In this document: positions 23,408-34,689 of the stretch, piece by piece
Layout: each line of letters begins with the position of its first letter
Numbering within the stretch: position 1 is the stretch's first letter
NCBI RefSeq assembly: GCF_000321225.1
Contig: NW_004451519.1
Location: forward strand, 262,252 to 326,251
DNA from: Odobenus rosmarus divergens
Taxonomy: Eukaryota > Chordata > Mammalia > Carnivora > Odobenidae
Length of the DNA stretch: 64,000 bases
Direction of reading: 5' to 3'
Translations under genes and position numbers: made by a program
Notes under the pieces: generated by a model
What the model was told of the DNA's origin: nothing
Databases searched by the model: none
The model's input: the letters and a program-made list of their open reading frames with translations, nothing else

Positions 23408-23870
23408 GAAGTAGTACTTCGTAAAAGTTTATTGTGCACACACCGACAAGATAGTTTGCCAACCAGGAGAACTCAACCCCAAACATGGAATGAGGCTCAG
23501 GGGTGCGTTGTTATAAAGCAGCTTATATAGTGAGAAGGCAGTGACTATTTATTCTTTACAGTGATTGGTTATAATATTAGAATTTTCCTAAATGATAGAT
23601 AAATCACTTAATTGGTCAGTGGTTATCTCACATTAACCTTGAGAAACAGTTTAAGTTTTGCTTATGATTTCCAGAGGCATAAGCAAGAAATGACCCAGGT
23701 CAACTCAGTCTTACAGAATAAACTAAATTAAGCTTTGTGTGTATGAGCAAACTGGTTTTGTCTGCTCAGGGAATTTTCAAGGCTGGACTCTGTTTTTTAT
23801 TTTAACGATGGGATTGCCAAAGGGTAACCCAAATGATCAAAATAGAGCTACATGTTCAGGAAAAAACCCT
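23408..23870 (-). mobile_element. Solo LTR of an endogenous retrovirus (family unassigned)
   Basis: Read on the - strand, this has LTR architecture: a U3 with two CCAAT boxes (GACCAATTAAG, AACCAATCAC), a TATA-like ACTATATAAGCTGC near 23520, and downstream a GCACAATAAAC poly(A) signal near 23432. The R/U5 remnant ends near TACTACTTCA. No gag, pol or env sequence flanks it. Target-site duplications could not be fixed, so both ends are approximate. The 23871-24164 flank is unassigned. Confidence 0.6.
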
Positions 23871-24164
23871 AATTCTAGTTTTCTTTTTTCCCATGAGCAA
23901 TTTTATATTTCCTCAGTATATACCAACAGCCTAGAGTAGGTTCTCACTAAATATTCTTTGAACTACTGGAGTTTCTACTTCACGAAGGCTCTGGCTGGGG
24001 AAGCATACTTAGAACAGTCAATAATGTCTACAAATAAGATTTGTAACTAATGGACCTTCAATAGATAATAAAATACAAGCTACCTTTGTTACAGAAGAAA
24101 TGGTCCCGGAAAAATAATCAAGTTGCCTTAAGATGTATAAAACAGCATAAGTAGTCTAATTCCT

Positions 24165-25320
24165 TCCCCCCACCAGAAATGCTAATCCTAGTGCCAGAAA
24201 TAACTGTTGTTTTTTGTGTGTAATTTGTCCAGAAATAATGTATACAGATAGGAAGTTGAACTTACATATAAAATGGTATCATACCACACATACTCTTCTG
24301 CAACTTTTCTTTTTCACTTCACAGTATATGTTAGAAATCTTTCTTATACATTTCCCTGAATATTATAAATAGCTACATAGTATTATGTTGCAGATGTACC
24401 ATGATGACATTGAAATAACCAATATGACGTTGAAAATTTTTTCATTATTTCCCTTCTAACATGGATGCTGCAACAGAGATAGTTTTATGATCATGTGCAA
24501 ATTTATCTGTATAGTAAATGCCTAAAGGACGAATCACTAAGTCAAGTTATATACACTTAAAATTCTAATAATGCCAATTTGTCCTTCAAAATACTTTACC
24601 TCAATTTGCAATTCTGTTAACAGTGTATGAGTGCTTGCTTCTTCTCACCCTTTTCTATTGTATCCTCTCAAAGCTACTTTTTATCTTGTCCAATCTGACA
24701 GTTTAAAAATAATATTTTTTCATTTTATTTTGTATTGCTTAAATTATCAGTGACCACATGCATTTTTTAACATTTGTTAAATTCTTTTTATATGATCTGT
24801 TTCACTCCCTCCTTTTGGCTATTATTATCAGGTTGATTTTCTCGTTCTTATTTATTCATGTGTATGAGCTATTTCAATGATTAAGAAAACTGGTGTCTTA
24901 TCTGGCCTGGATGTTAGAAATATTTCTTTCCAAGGCACCTGGGTGGCTCAGTCAGTTAAGCGTGTGGCTCAGGTTGTGATTCCAGGGTCCTGGGATCAAG
25001 CTTTGAGCTCAGCAGGCAGTCTGCTTTTTCCTCTCCCTCTGCCCTTCCCCCCACTCATGCTCGGCTTTCTCTCAAATAAATAAAATAAAATAAAATAAAA
25101 TCTTTCTTTCCAAATATGTCATTTTTCTTTAGACTATTATAATATTTTGGTCATGCAGAAATTTTTAAGACTTATATAATCAAATTGCCATTCTTTTCTT
25201 TTTTCACTTACAGATTTTTTTTTTTTTCGTGTTGGAAAGGTCTTCTCTCCAAGTGTACACATAGATTTTCCCATGTTTCCATCTGGTGTATTTCTGCTTT
25301 TTTCCATTTAAATATTTGAT
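24165..25320 (-). mobile_element. Ancient LINE-1 (L1M), 3' UTR to ORF2, antisense
   Basis: GGTATCATACCACACATACTCTTCTGCAAC, then AATGCCTAAAGGACGAATCACTAAGTC, ATAATGCCAATTTGTCCTTC and TTAACAGTGTATGAGTGC follow old L1M 3' sequence on the reverse strand. Past the SINE at 24934-25102 it resumes in register (GGTCATGCAGAAATTT...GTTGGAAAGGTCTTCTCTCC). Confidence 0.8.
24934..25102 (+). mobile_element. Can-SINE
   Basis: GGCACCTGGGTGGCTCAGTC head and (TAAAA)n tail, flanked by TTTCTTTCCAA (24923-24933, 25103-25113), inserted into the antisense L1M. Confidence 0.95.
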
Positions 25321-25409
25321 CTATCTGCTGTACACCTCAGAGTAAGGAGGGAAGTAGGAAATAAGATTTACAACTATGTACAAAGACAGCTAGCCAGTTG
25401 CCCCAATAT

Positions 25410-26835
25410 CATTTATTTTTTCCAGATATTGAGATATAATTCACATTTAACACTGCATAAGTGTGAGGTGTACAATGTGATGATTTGGTGCACAAATATA
25501 TTGTGAAAGGATTGCCACAATATGGTTAGTTAACACATCCTTCATCTCATATAATTAGTCAAATAATTACATCTCATATAATAATCATCTCATATAATTT
25601 TTTGTGGTGGTGGTGAGGATATTTAAGATTTACTCTTAGCCACTTTCAAGTATACAATACAGTATTGTTAACTATAGTCACCATGTTGTACATTACATCC
25701 CCAGAACTTATTCCTCTTATAACTGGAAGTTGGTACCCTTTGACCAGTATCTCATTTCCCTCACCCCCTAGCTCCTGACAACTACCAATCTCCTCTCTAT
25801 TTCTATGAGTTCAGCTTTTTTTTTTTTAGATTCCACATATAAGTGAGATCATACAATATTTGTCTCTCTCTGCCTAGCTTATTTCACTTAGCATAATGTC
25901 CTCTAGGTTCATCCTCATTGTCATAGATGGCAAGATTTCTTTCTTTTTTCTGGTAGAATACTATTTCATTGTGTATATATTGAATAATTTATTTTCCCCA
26001 CTATTAAAGATGCTACTTTACCAAATACTAAATTCCAGAAGTGTTTGGATCTAGCTGGACTCTCTGTTCTGCTCATCAGTCAGTTCATGTCCCAGAATCA
26101 TTTATGATTATTGTTGCTTTATACAATGTTGTAGTATATAGTAATCCTAGCTCCCCTTCTTTGCTCTTCTTTTTCAGAGGATTCCTTGCTGTTCTCATAT
26201 TTTCTTATTCACATGAACTTTAGAATCATTTCGTCAAGTTGTATCTAAAATTATGTTAGTTTTTATTAGAATTGCCTATAATATATTAATTTAAACAGAA
26301 TCAATAATTTTGAATATTGAAGCTCACTACCCAACAATTTGATGTATGTTTGCTTTGCACTTGTTTAAAGCTAAGTGAAATCAGTCAAACAGAGAAAGTC
26401 AGTTATCATATGGTTTCACATATTTGTGGAACATAAGGAATAGCATGGAGGACATTAGGAGAAGGAAGGGGAAAATGAAGGGGGGGGAAATCGGAGGGGG
26501 AGACGAACCATGAGAGACTATGGACTCCAAGTAACAAACTGAGGGGTTTAGAGGGGAGGGGGTTGGGGGATGGGTTAGCCTGGTGATGGGTATTAGGGAG
26601 GGCACGTACTGCACAGAGTACTGGGTGTTATACGAAAACAATGAATCGTGGATCACTACATCAAAAACTAATGATGGACTGTATGGTGACTAACATAATA
26701 AAATTAAATTAAATTAAAAAAATAAAGCTAATTTTAAGAACTTCAGTAAATTTTTATAGTTTCAAGTTGATATAAGTCCTGTGTATTTCTTATAATATTT
26801 ATGTGAAGATTTTTTTTTTAATTTTTCTTTTTTTA
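25410..26835 (-). mobile_element. Ancient LINE-1, 3' UTR and ORF2, antisense, interrupted
   Basis: GAGATATAATTCACATTTAAC, AGTCACCATGTTGTACATTACATCC, GATTCCACATATAAGTGAGATC and TTAGCATAATGTCCTCTAGG are the reverse complement of an L1MA/MB-type 3' end. 26040-26360 continues into ORF2 antisense (TTGCTTTATACAATGTTGTAGTATA...CACATGAACTTTAG). A younger sense-strand L1 splits it at 26375-26723. Confidence 0.8.
26375..26723 (+). mobile_element. LINE-1 3' end nested in an older antisense L1
   Basis: It begins in the last ORF2 codons (AGTGAAATCAGTCAAACAGAG), runs through the carnivore 3' UTR (GGGGGAGACGAACCATGAGAG, CACGTACTGCACAGAGTACTGG) and ends in an (AAATT)n/A tail. A short AAAGCTAA duplication at 26367-26374 and 26724-26731 supports insertion there. 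Confidence 0.88.
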
Positions 26836-27033
26836 AAAAAGATTTTATTTATTTATTTATTTATTTGACAGAGAGAAAGAGGATACAAGCTGGGGGAGTG
26901 GCAGGCAGAGGGAGAGGGAGAAGCAGGCTCCCCACTGAGCGGGGAGCCCAACATGGGGCTTGATCTCAGGACCGTGGGATCATGACCTGAGCCAAAGGCA
27001 GACGCTTAACTGACTGAGCCACCCAGGCGCCCC
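26836..27033 (-). mobile_element. Can-SINE
   Basis: Reverse-complement SINEC: (ATTT)n tail, GACAGAGAGAAAGAGG, GAAGCAGGCTCCCCACTGAGC, and a clean CCACCCAGGCGCCCC head end. Confidence 0.94.
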
Positions 27034-28455
27034 TAAATTTTATTTTCAATAAAAATGTATATATTTAAGGTGTACAACACTGATGACTTGATACATATAC
27101 ACATATATGTATATATATGCACACACAGTGAAATGATTACTACAGCCAAGCTAATTCACATATCATCTCCTCACATAGTTACCATATTTTGTGTATGAGA
27201 GCACCTCAAATCTACTCCTTTAGCAAATTTCCAGTATTTAATACAGTATTATTACTATAGTCACCACGCTGCACATCAGATCTCTAAACTGATTCATCCT
27301 ACATAACTGCAACTTTGTACCTTTTGACAAATATATCCCCGATTTCCCCCACCTCTCCACCCCTGGTAACCGCTGTTCTAATCTCTGCTTCTATGTATGT
27401 GACTTTTTAAGATTCCACATATAAGTGAGATCATACAGTTTTTTCCTTTTTGTGTGTGGCTTATTTCACTTAGCATGATAGCCTGCAGGTTCATCTATGT
27501 TGCTGCAAATGTTAGGTTCTCTTTCTTTTTTAAGGCTGAATAATATGCCTAGATGTTTTAGATCATATAGCTACAGATGACTGAGATTTTTCTTTTGTTT
27601 TATTTTATACTTGGTTAGCTTTTATATACAGAAAAGCCATTGATTGATTTTATTGATTTTGTAATCAGAACCTCACTGAATTCTCTTATTGTTTCTAATA
27701 GGGTTTCAATTTATCCTCTTGGGTTTTCCAGATGAATAACCATATGATTAGCAAATGTGGATAATTTTGTCACTTCTTTTCATTTCTTTCATTTGACTAG
27801 TTGTGTTGGCTAGTACATCTAGAAATGTATGTTACCGCGATAGTCTTAGCTTTGCCTTGTTCATCATCAGGCAATTTTTCTTTCTATTTTATTCACGTTA
27901 TTACTGTTTTGGGGCTCTGGAGGAATTGCTTATACTCTTTATAAGGTTATGAAATTCTAGGTTTAATTCAGTTTTGGGTTTTTTTCTCCTTTTGGTAATA
28001 TTGAAGGTTTATATTCTTTGTTTTTATACTTCTCTTTAGCTTTCTAAATTTAAATAATATGATTAAACATCTACTCATTGACTTATCAAGTTAAATGATA
28101 TCTCTTGGTGTCTCTCCATGGATAAGGAAGATATTCTTAAACTTCTTCCCATTCTCCTCCTCCTTTACACCTCTATTACAATTGTTACATTGTCAGTGTT
28201 CATAACATTTGCCTTCTGTTCTATAATTCCTACCATTTTTCATTTTAAATTCCAAATATTGATGGAATCAATACTTGATCCCAGCTCTTTCATACCAGGG
28301 CTTCTCTATTTTTTTGGCTCTTTATTTTGCTTTACTGTTTGGGTTGACTGGATTTCTGTGTTAAGTACATTTTTGCAAACGGGATTGATGAGCGCTACTC
28401 TTCTGACGGAAATTCTACATATATTGTGGTTTGAGATTGTGATCATTTCTTAGTT
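27034..28455 (-). mobile_element. Ancient LINE-1, second antisense copy
   Basis: The 3' UTR restarts here (AAGGTGTACAACACTGATGAC, GTCACCACGCTGCACATC, TTCCACATATAAGTGAGATC, TTAGCATGATAGCCTGCAGG), so this is a separate insertion from 25410-26835. 27540-28100 resembles ORF2 antisense (TTCTCTTATTGTTTCTAATAGGG). The 111-codon sense frame at 28118-28453 lies in the distal part and is not a gene. Confidence 0.72.
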
Positions 28456-28599
28456 TAAAGATGGAGGCTCCTCTTCCGTCTCTTATTCTTTTTACTATTT
28501 TGCGGAGGATTTTATTGAAGGGAATAGAGTGGAAATGTTATTAATCTGTCATTTTGTAACAAAAGTCTCCTGAATTACTGCTACTTAATTAACTGCTTA

Positions 28600-28970
28600 C
28601 TCATGAAATGTAAGTTCGAGAATGTTGGACTCCTAGATCTGCCATCATCTAGCCATGGAGATTGGGGGTATTACTTGATCTTTCTCAACCTCAGTTTCCT
28701 TATTTGTATTATAGGGATTATAAAAGAGTGACCATATTTAAAGTTTTCCTAGAAAGGTTCCATGTTATGCCTGTTGTCGGAGCTTAATTATTAATAGCTG
28801 TCATTTTATTCTCCAATGTGTTCTAATATTGAAAATAAATTGAATGGGCATTCTAATTATCATGGTGCCTACCTCATAGTGTTGCTGTGATAATTAAATG
28901 AAACACCATTTAGTGAATAACATAGCACCTGGCACATCATTTATTCAATAAATGTTAGTCTCTCTATTTT
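28600..28970 (+). mobile_element. MIR, apparently split by about 120 bp
   Basis: 5' part 28600-28735 (GGACTCCTAGATCTGCC, ACCTCAGTTTCCTTATTTGTATTATAGGG). 3' part 28855-28970 (GTGCCTACCTCATAGTGTTGCTGTGATAATTAAATG, AGCACCTGGCACATC). The intervening 28736-28854 is unrelated and unidentified. Confidence 0.8.
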
Positions 28971-30239
28971 ATCAGGTTCTTCCACCATTCAGACTCTATA
29001 TTTGAAAATAAATGTACAGTATCCCTCAAGGAGGAGCACTCTTCAGTCTGGCTGCAAAGCAGTAGAAATGTCATAACTCTTGTCAGTTCAGGGAGTCCCC
29101 ATCATGGCATGTTCTGAGCTCTACCTCTCCGGCTGATTCAGGTTCCTAGGACCAGCCCAGCTGCAGTACCTATGCAGAAGGAATCCACAGAAATCCTCTC
29201 TAATTACCATCATGGTCTTTTTATATACCTTTCCACAGGGTAGAGAGAACATGGATTATGCACATTCTGCTTTTGTACAGAAGTGAAAAATATATTTTGG
29301 CTTCAAAATCTGAGTACACAAGAAGAGTTCAGAGAAGTTCAATGAGGGCATGAAGTAGAAATGCATGGACATTTACCTTTCCCTAGATAAACAGTGAAAT
29401 GTAAGTCATCCCAATAATAAGAAACTATGAAACTATTTATCACTCCAATTTGTGAATATATGACTGAGAAGGCATTAGAAGTGGCAGGAGTTGGTCAAGC
29501 ATCAAGGACCTCACTTCTATTTATTATGCTCATTTATCTATGTAAACCTCCTGGTGGAAATGGAAATTATTTTCCCTGAGAACTGTGATGACTTTACTAT
29601 TGTTACATAATTTGCATATCCTTTTGAATATGTTAGCATAAGGGAAGGATTGAGTTATACGGTACATTTGCCTCTAGGCAGAATATTGCTCATTAGCTAG
29701 TAGATATAAAGAAAACTGGATGGGCAAATGTAGAAATAGACAAAAGACTTCATCCTTTCTTGCTTCTAGATTTTCAAATGTATATAATCTTATATATTTT
29801 AAAGATATCCAATAATACCATTAAAACTAAGTGTAAATGTATATACTCACACATATGTAATGAAAATGAACATAAACAATTTGCATTCTAGTGCTTACTA
29901 CATAACTGCTTCTTGGCTTCCTCATACTTATCATTCCTGCATATGTTTATCTCTGCTTCACTTATTTCATGAATACCTAAATAGAGTTAAGATGCTCATC
30001 AGTGGACAAAATATTGAAAGAACTTTCGCTCTCAAGTATCTCTTTTTCCCCAATTATGTAGACTGTCTCTAGAGAGCTCATGTGTGATTTCATTTAATAA
30101 AATGCCAATATGGTTCACAAAAATTAAATTGTTGTAAATATGCTTTGAGATGATTACTAAAAAGAGTCTACATCGAATCATTTTAGTGGGTTTTCTTGAA
30201 TTATTTCAGATAGAGCTATGTATTAAGATCAATATGATA
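28971..30239. other. Unique DNA
   Basis: About 1.3 kb without an assignable repeat or gene. The frame at 29860-30072 (70 codons) has no recognisable domain. Confidence 0.5.
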
Positions 30240-30255
30240 AGATATTCCACGGATA

Positions 30256-30440
30256 GGGTGCCTGGGTGGCTCAGTTAAGCGTCTGCCTTTGGCTCAGATC
30301 ATGATCTCAGGGTCCTGGCATCGAGTCCTACATCAGGCTCCCTGCTCAGCGGAGAGTCTGCCTCTCTCTCTCCCTCTGCCCCTCCTCCCTGCTTGTGCTC
30401 TCTTGCACTCTCTCTCAAATAAATAAAATCTTTAAAAAAA
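30256..30440 (+). mobile_element. Can-SINE
   Basis: GGTGCCTGGGTGGCTCAGTTAAGCG has lost 'tnggt' from the usual head. It is flanked by AGATATTCCACGGATA (30240-30255) and AGATATTGCATGGATA (30441-30456), two mismatches in 16 bp. 30457-30786 is unassigned AT-rich sequence. Confidence 0.95.
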
Positions 30441-30786
30441 AGATATTGCATGGATATATTGACTGTGGAAAGCAAAACATGTATCACCCAGCCCTTAAGT
30501 TAGAGGCTAATTTTAATATATTTTAAAACATATTCTAAAAGTAGAGTAATTAAAATTAGTGGCACTGGCTTGAGAATCAACAAAAGAATAATAGAAAAAT
30601 AAGCTTTCTTGAAATAAGCCTTTGTATATATAAGAATTTAGTATTTAATGAAAGAAACCTTAGATGCCAATTTGGACATGATGGGACATTTATTACATCA
30701 TGATGAATTAAATTAGTATCTATTTCTATGACGTATTGTGCAAACATTAAAAATTATATTTTTGAAGAATATTTAGTAACATAAGA

Positions 30787-31370
30787 AGTTCCATCTATGA
30801 TGGACAAACTCTAAGGTAGCCCTCCTCGGTTCCTTTCTCCTGGGGTTAACACCTTTGTATAATCCCCTCCCCTTGAGTATGGGCAGAACATATGACTTTC
30901 ATCTATCCAATAATACAGCATAGGTGATGGGATATCACTTCTTTCATAATGTTACAGTTTGTAGCACAGTCTTGCTGGGAGACACTCTCTCCCTTTCTGG
31001 TTTTGAAGAAGCAAGCTGGCATAGTTTGAGATTTCCCTATGGAGAGAACCACATGGCAAGGAAGTGAAAGGGGGTTCCAGCAGATGGCCAGTGAGAAATT
31101 TTGACCCTCAGTGTAGCCGCCTGCACGAAAGCAAATGCTGCTAATGGCCACTTGAGCTGGAAGGCACATTCTTCCCCAGATGAGCCTAAGATAAACCCAT
31201 ATGCTGGCCAACATCTTGACTGTGACTTTGCGAGACTCTGAAACAGAGGATCCAGTTAAGCTCTGACCAAACTCCTGATCCACAGAAGCTGTGTGGTAAC
31301 TATGTGTTGTTTTAAGTTAACCATGAAGTTTGTGGTGATGTTGTCATTTGGCTGTAGATAACGAATACAC
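30787..31370 (+). mobile_element. MLT1-type MaLR LTR
   Basis: CTATGGAGAGAACCACATGGCAAGGAAGTG, TTCCCCAGATGAGCCTAAGAT, GGCCAACATCTTGACTGTGAC, GATCCACAGAAGCTGTGTGG, TGTTGTTTTAAGTTAACC and TGTAGATAACGAATAC are in MLT1 order. The 126-codon antisense frame at 30903-31283 lies wholly inside and is not a gene. Confidence 0.88.
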
Positions 31371-31414
31371 TATGAAAATATCAAATGAATAAAGCAGGAA
31401 AAAAATTCTACATA

Positions 31415-32040
31415 TTGTACATGTCACCCAGCTTTGCTGCATAACAGCCCCCCCAAATTCAGTAGCTTACAAAAAAGCACTCTTTTTAAGTTGCATTCCA
31501 TGTTGGTGGTTACAGGGCAGCTACGGCTGCTGTGACTCCGCTTGACTCAGTTCCATGTACTGTCTGATTCTGGGATCCTGACAAAAGAGTGGCCCCTGTG
31601 TCAGGCATTCCCATTTTTGTGCCAAAGAGGAAGAGCATGAACCATGAGCTGTATCTGAACCATACAACTGCATTGAAACCTTCTGCTCAGATGTGGCTTA
31701 TATTACATGAGTTTGTTACAGTTGTAGGACCCAAGGCCCCATTTCCTGGATGTTAGCTGGGGGATCATTCTGATCTCCTAGAGGTTTCTTGCAGTTCCTG
31801 TCTTCAGGCCTTCCCACAGGCTCTCCCACAGCATCACCGTGAGCAGTAGGATTCCTCACATTGAATCTCCTTTAGGCTTCAAATCTCTCTGCACTTCTGC
31901 TACCAGCCAGAGAAACTCACTGCTTTTAAGGGGCTCACCTGATTTGGCCGGGCCCACCCAGATAATCTTCATATTTTTTAAGGTCAGTTTATTCAGCACT
32001 TTAATTAGATGTGCAAAATCCTTTCACAGCACTATCTAGA
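31415..32040 (-). mobile_element. MaLR LTR (MLT1/MST-like), antisense
   Basis: TTTGCTGCATAACAGCCCCCCCAAATTCAGTAGCTTAC is the reverse-complement LTR end. CTACCAGCCAGAGAAACTCACTGC, GGGCTCACCTGATTTGGCCGGGCCCACCCAGATAATC and AATTAGATGTGCAAAATCC complete it. Its 3' end faces that of the sense LTR at 30787-31370, about 45 bp away. Confidence 0.85.
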
Positions 32041-32220
32041 TTAGTGCCTTGAAATCAGATCAAGCCATTTTCAAATCATGGTTCATTCACTTACCTATCT
32101 GTACTTTGAATAACTTATTTAATAAGTGACTGTAACAGTAACTAACTCATTTGGTTGTTCTGAAGACTAAGTGGGATAAAGTCTGTAATGTCACTGGCAA
32201 AGCTTCTGACATATGGCTCT
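32041..32220 (+). mobile_element. MIR, diverged
   Basis: TCAAATCATGGTTCATTCACTTACC, GTAACTAACTCATTTGGTTGTTCTGAAGACTAAGTGGG and GTCACTGGCAAAG match the MIR mid and 3' sections. Confidence 0.65.
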
Positions 32221-32670
32221 CCAAAATTGGAAGATTGAATATTGATTTTATGGTAAATTTTGTACTGAATAAATTCCCAATATTGATCATGTGAGTAAAG
32301 AGAGTCAATAGGATATGTCTCTCTCGTCTTCTTCTCGTCCCTCCTCCCTCTCCCTTCCTCTCTCCGTCCCTCTTCCTGCCCATGCCCCCAAACTGGGTCT
32401 GGAAATATATACTTTGTATGTTTTTGGTATCCAGATTGCCACCTGTTTACCAAGACTTCATAATTAAAAATTATTGTGAAAAGTGCAGGATCGCATCTGT
32501 ATCACATCAATGTATCTCTTACTGTTGGCAAGGAGGTTGATGCAAAAAGATATGAGATGTTTCCTAACCCAGGCTATGAGTTTTTCTTCACAGTGCCTTG
32601 CAGCCTGTGCCAAAACAGGCATGAGACACCAGGTCTGAAAATCAACTCCATCTTTTTCATAAAGGATTAC
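32221..32670. other. Unique DNA with a CT-rich patch
   Basis: 32330-32390 is CT-rich (CCTCCCTCTCCCTTCCTCTC) and produces an Arg/Glu-rich antisense frame at 32147-32383. That is low complexity, not a gene. Confidence 0.45.
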
Positions 32671-32686
32671 AAATCACTGTCATTTC

Positions 32687-32912
32687 TTTTTTCTTTCTTT
32701 TTTTTAAGTGGGCTTTTTTTTTTTTTAAAGATTTTATTTATTTGACAGAGAGAGACACAGCGAGAGAGGGAACACAAGCAGGGGGAGTAGGAGAGGGAGA
32801 AGCAGGCTTCCCGCGGAGCAGGGAGCCCGATGCGGGGCTCGATCTCAGGACCCTGGGATCATGACCTGAGCCGAAGGCAGATGCTTAACCGACTGAGCCA
32901 CCCAGGCGCCCC
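32687..32912 (-). mobile_element. Can-SINE, young-looking
   Basis: T-rich tail, then GACAGAGAGAGACACAGCGAG, GGCTTCCCGCGGAGCAGGGAG and CCACCCAGGCGCCCC. A perfect 16-bp target-site duplication AAATCACTGTCATTTC lies at 32671-32686 and 32913-32928. Very close to the 4672 copy in subfamily features. Confidence 0.97.
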
Positions 32913-32928
32913 AAATCACTGTCATTTC

Positions 32929-34140
32929 ATTTCCAAGACTACTGCTTCAATTTTTTAAAATGAATTTTGCTTGGAATATGATCAACAATCAATGACAGAA
33001 AGGCACTGAAACGCCAAATCAATGCCTCTGATACGTGGTTTTCTGTCTAACACAAAGCCAGGACAACAGCCTAAAATGTCTGTTTCATCTTATTTATTCA
33101 TAATAGTAACTTTTACATCACCAAAATGAAATATTATCACCACAAGTTAAAAACATGGAAATACATATGGAAGGGTCCTTAGATATATTCAAATCCATTG
33201 CTATCACTTCTTAGATGGGGAAATTGAGAAGTGGAGAGCAGAAGGGATCTATCTGATCAGTGTCCCACATCCAGTTCTTTTCTTGAGTTACTTTTAGACC
33301 AGTGGGGTAGATAGGAACTTTCTGACCCTCAAAAAGGTAATGAGTGGACTATTATTTCCCTTGTTAAGATATTTGTCTACTTAGGACATTTCTTCCTCAG
33401 AGTAATTCACTGCCAGCTCGGTTGGGCATATGATCAAACTCAAGTTCAATTTCAATGACTTTAGCTTCTACTTTCTGTTCTCCTTTCCTTATTCTGTGCC
33501 CATTAATACCTGCCCCTACCCCCACCCAAATAGAATACCAGTAAACACATGTTCTCTCCTGTACCTCTTCTCTCACCTGAATCTCAGGAAGGGTCAAAAT
33601 ATACTCATTCACAGTGAGATATTATCATTTGATAAGGCCTTAGAGTCAGTTCTTAGAGACATATCTATGTATTAATAGGAGGCAATGGAACAGACTTTAT
33701 AACTATAGAATCATCAGTCAACAGTTAGGTCAACTGGGAGAGGAGAAAGAATTGTTTAAAGTGGAAAAGGTTCTTATGCTAGTAGAAATCATAGACTGGA
33801 AATTGTAGGGAAACACCATCTTCTCAAGCTCATTGCTGAAGCAAGCTAACATTTGGCAGGTTACAAATCTATGATTTATATAAGCTGAGGCTTTGCCAAA
33901 GGGCAGTTCTCTGGCAACATTTACTTTTGGACACATGCGCGTTACCTCATGGGAATTGTTACACAGCCAGTTCTTCTGGATGAAGGCCAAGTCATGGAAT
34001 GGAGAAGGATCACGATCTTTTGGCGAGAAAAGTAGCTCAGTCAGATAGAAGTGCCCTAAAGAGGCTGTCACATGGTTAGATCAATGTTAACTGACTCGCC
34101 TCAGACATAAAGAGGGACGGGAGCTAGAAAGAAAACATAC
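32929..34140. other. Mostly unique DNA
   Basis: 33170-33260 (TTAGATGGGGAAATTGAGAAGTGGAGAGC) is a weak antisense MIR core. 33730-34071 carries a 113-codon antisense frame outside any recognised repeat (MTASLGHFYLTELLFSPKDR...). It shows no domain, signal peptide or splice context that I recognise, so I do not call it a gene. Confidence 0.45.
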
Positions 34141-34149
34141 ATTTTTACT

Positions 34150-34290
34150 CACATAGCACTCTTTGGACTGCATCTCCTCTTGTTAAGCCTCTGCTTTTTT
34201 CAAGGTGCAGATTAAGCCCTACCTCCTCCGGGTTTCTCACCGTCTTCCCAGAATTGGCATGTTGGGTTAGGGGAGGGACCTGGCAGTATT
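34150..34290 (+). mobile_element. L2 fragment (weak)
   Basis: TTCAAGGTGCAGATTAAGCCCTACCTCCTCCGGG resembles the sense L2 '...tcaaatgtcacctcctc' zone. Diverged and short. The 34291-34689 flank is unassigned. Confidence 0.35.
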
Positions 34291-34689
34291 TCAAGGGCTT
34301 AACCTTTGTGCAAAGTGCCTTTTGCCCAGCATTACAGTTGCCATAACAGTGACTTACAAGGTGGCATGGTCTGTTCCAAGGTAAATAGTGTAGACTGAGT
34401 GACCAAATCAAAAAAACATGAGTCGAAAGAAGTTCTGCTTCCATCCTAACAATAAAAAAAAGGCAGATAATCTACAAACCTACAACTATTCCTGAGTTGC
34501 TCGGATCGCTGAGGTCACAAAACAACCTGCTGAACCAAATTTCAGAGTGACAAGCCCCTTTGAAAAGAGACAGGATACACAAACATTTTTATCTTTAGGA
34601 GAGCATGACAGAAAGAGGTAGCCAAAAAAAAAAGTAGGTAAGAAGAAAAGAAGTGAAATTTTAATGAATTCTTAAAGGTCTACTTTGGG

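Noticed and set aside
23408..23870. Intact endogenous retrovirus
   Set aside because: Only LTR sequence is present. No gag, pol or env similarity lies on either side.
28118..28453. 111-codon hydrophobic frame resembling a membrane protein
   Set aside because: Lies in the distal part of an antisense L1 and its hydrophobicity follows from T-rich sequence. No membrane-protein family is recognised.
30903..31283. 126-codon antisense frame
   Set aside because: Lies entirely within an MLT1 LTR.
32147..32453. Arg/Glu-rich antisense frames suggesting a basic nuclear protein
   Set aside because: They are produced by a CT-rich low-complexity patch at 32330-32390.
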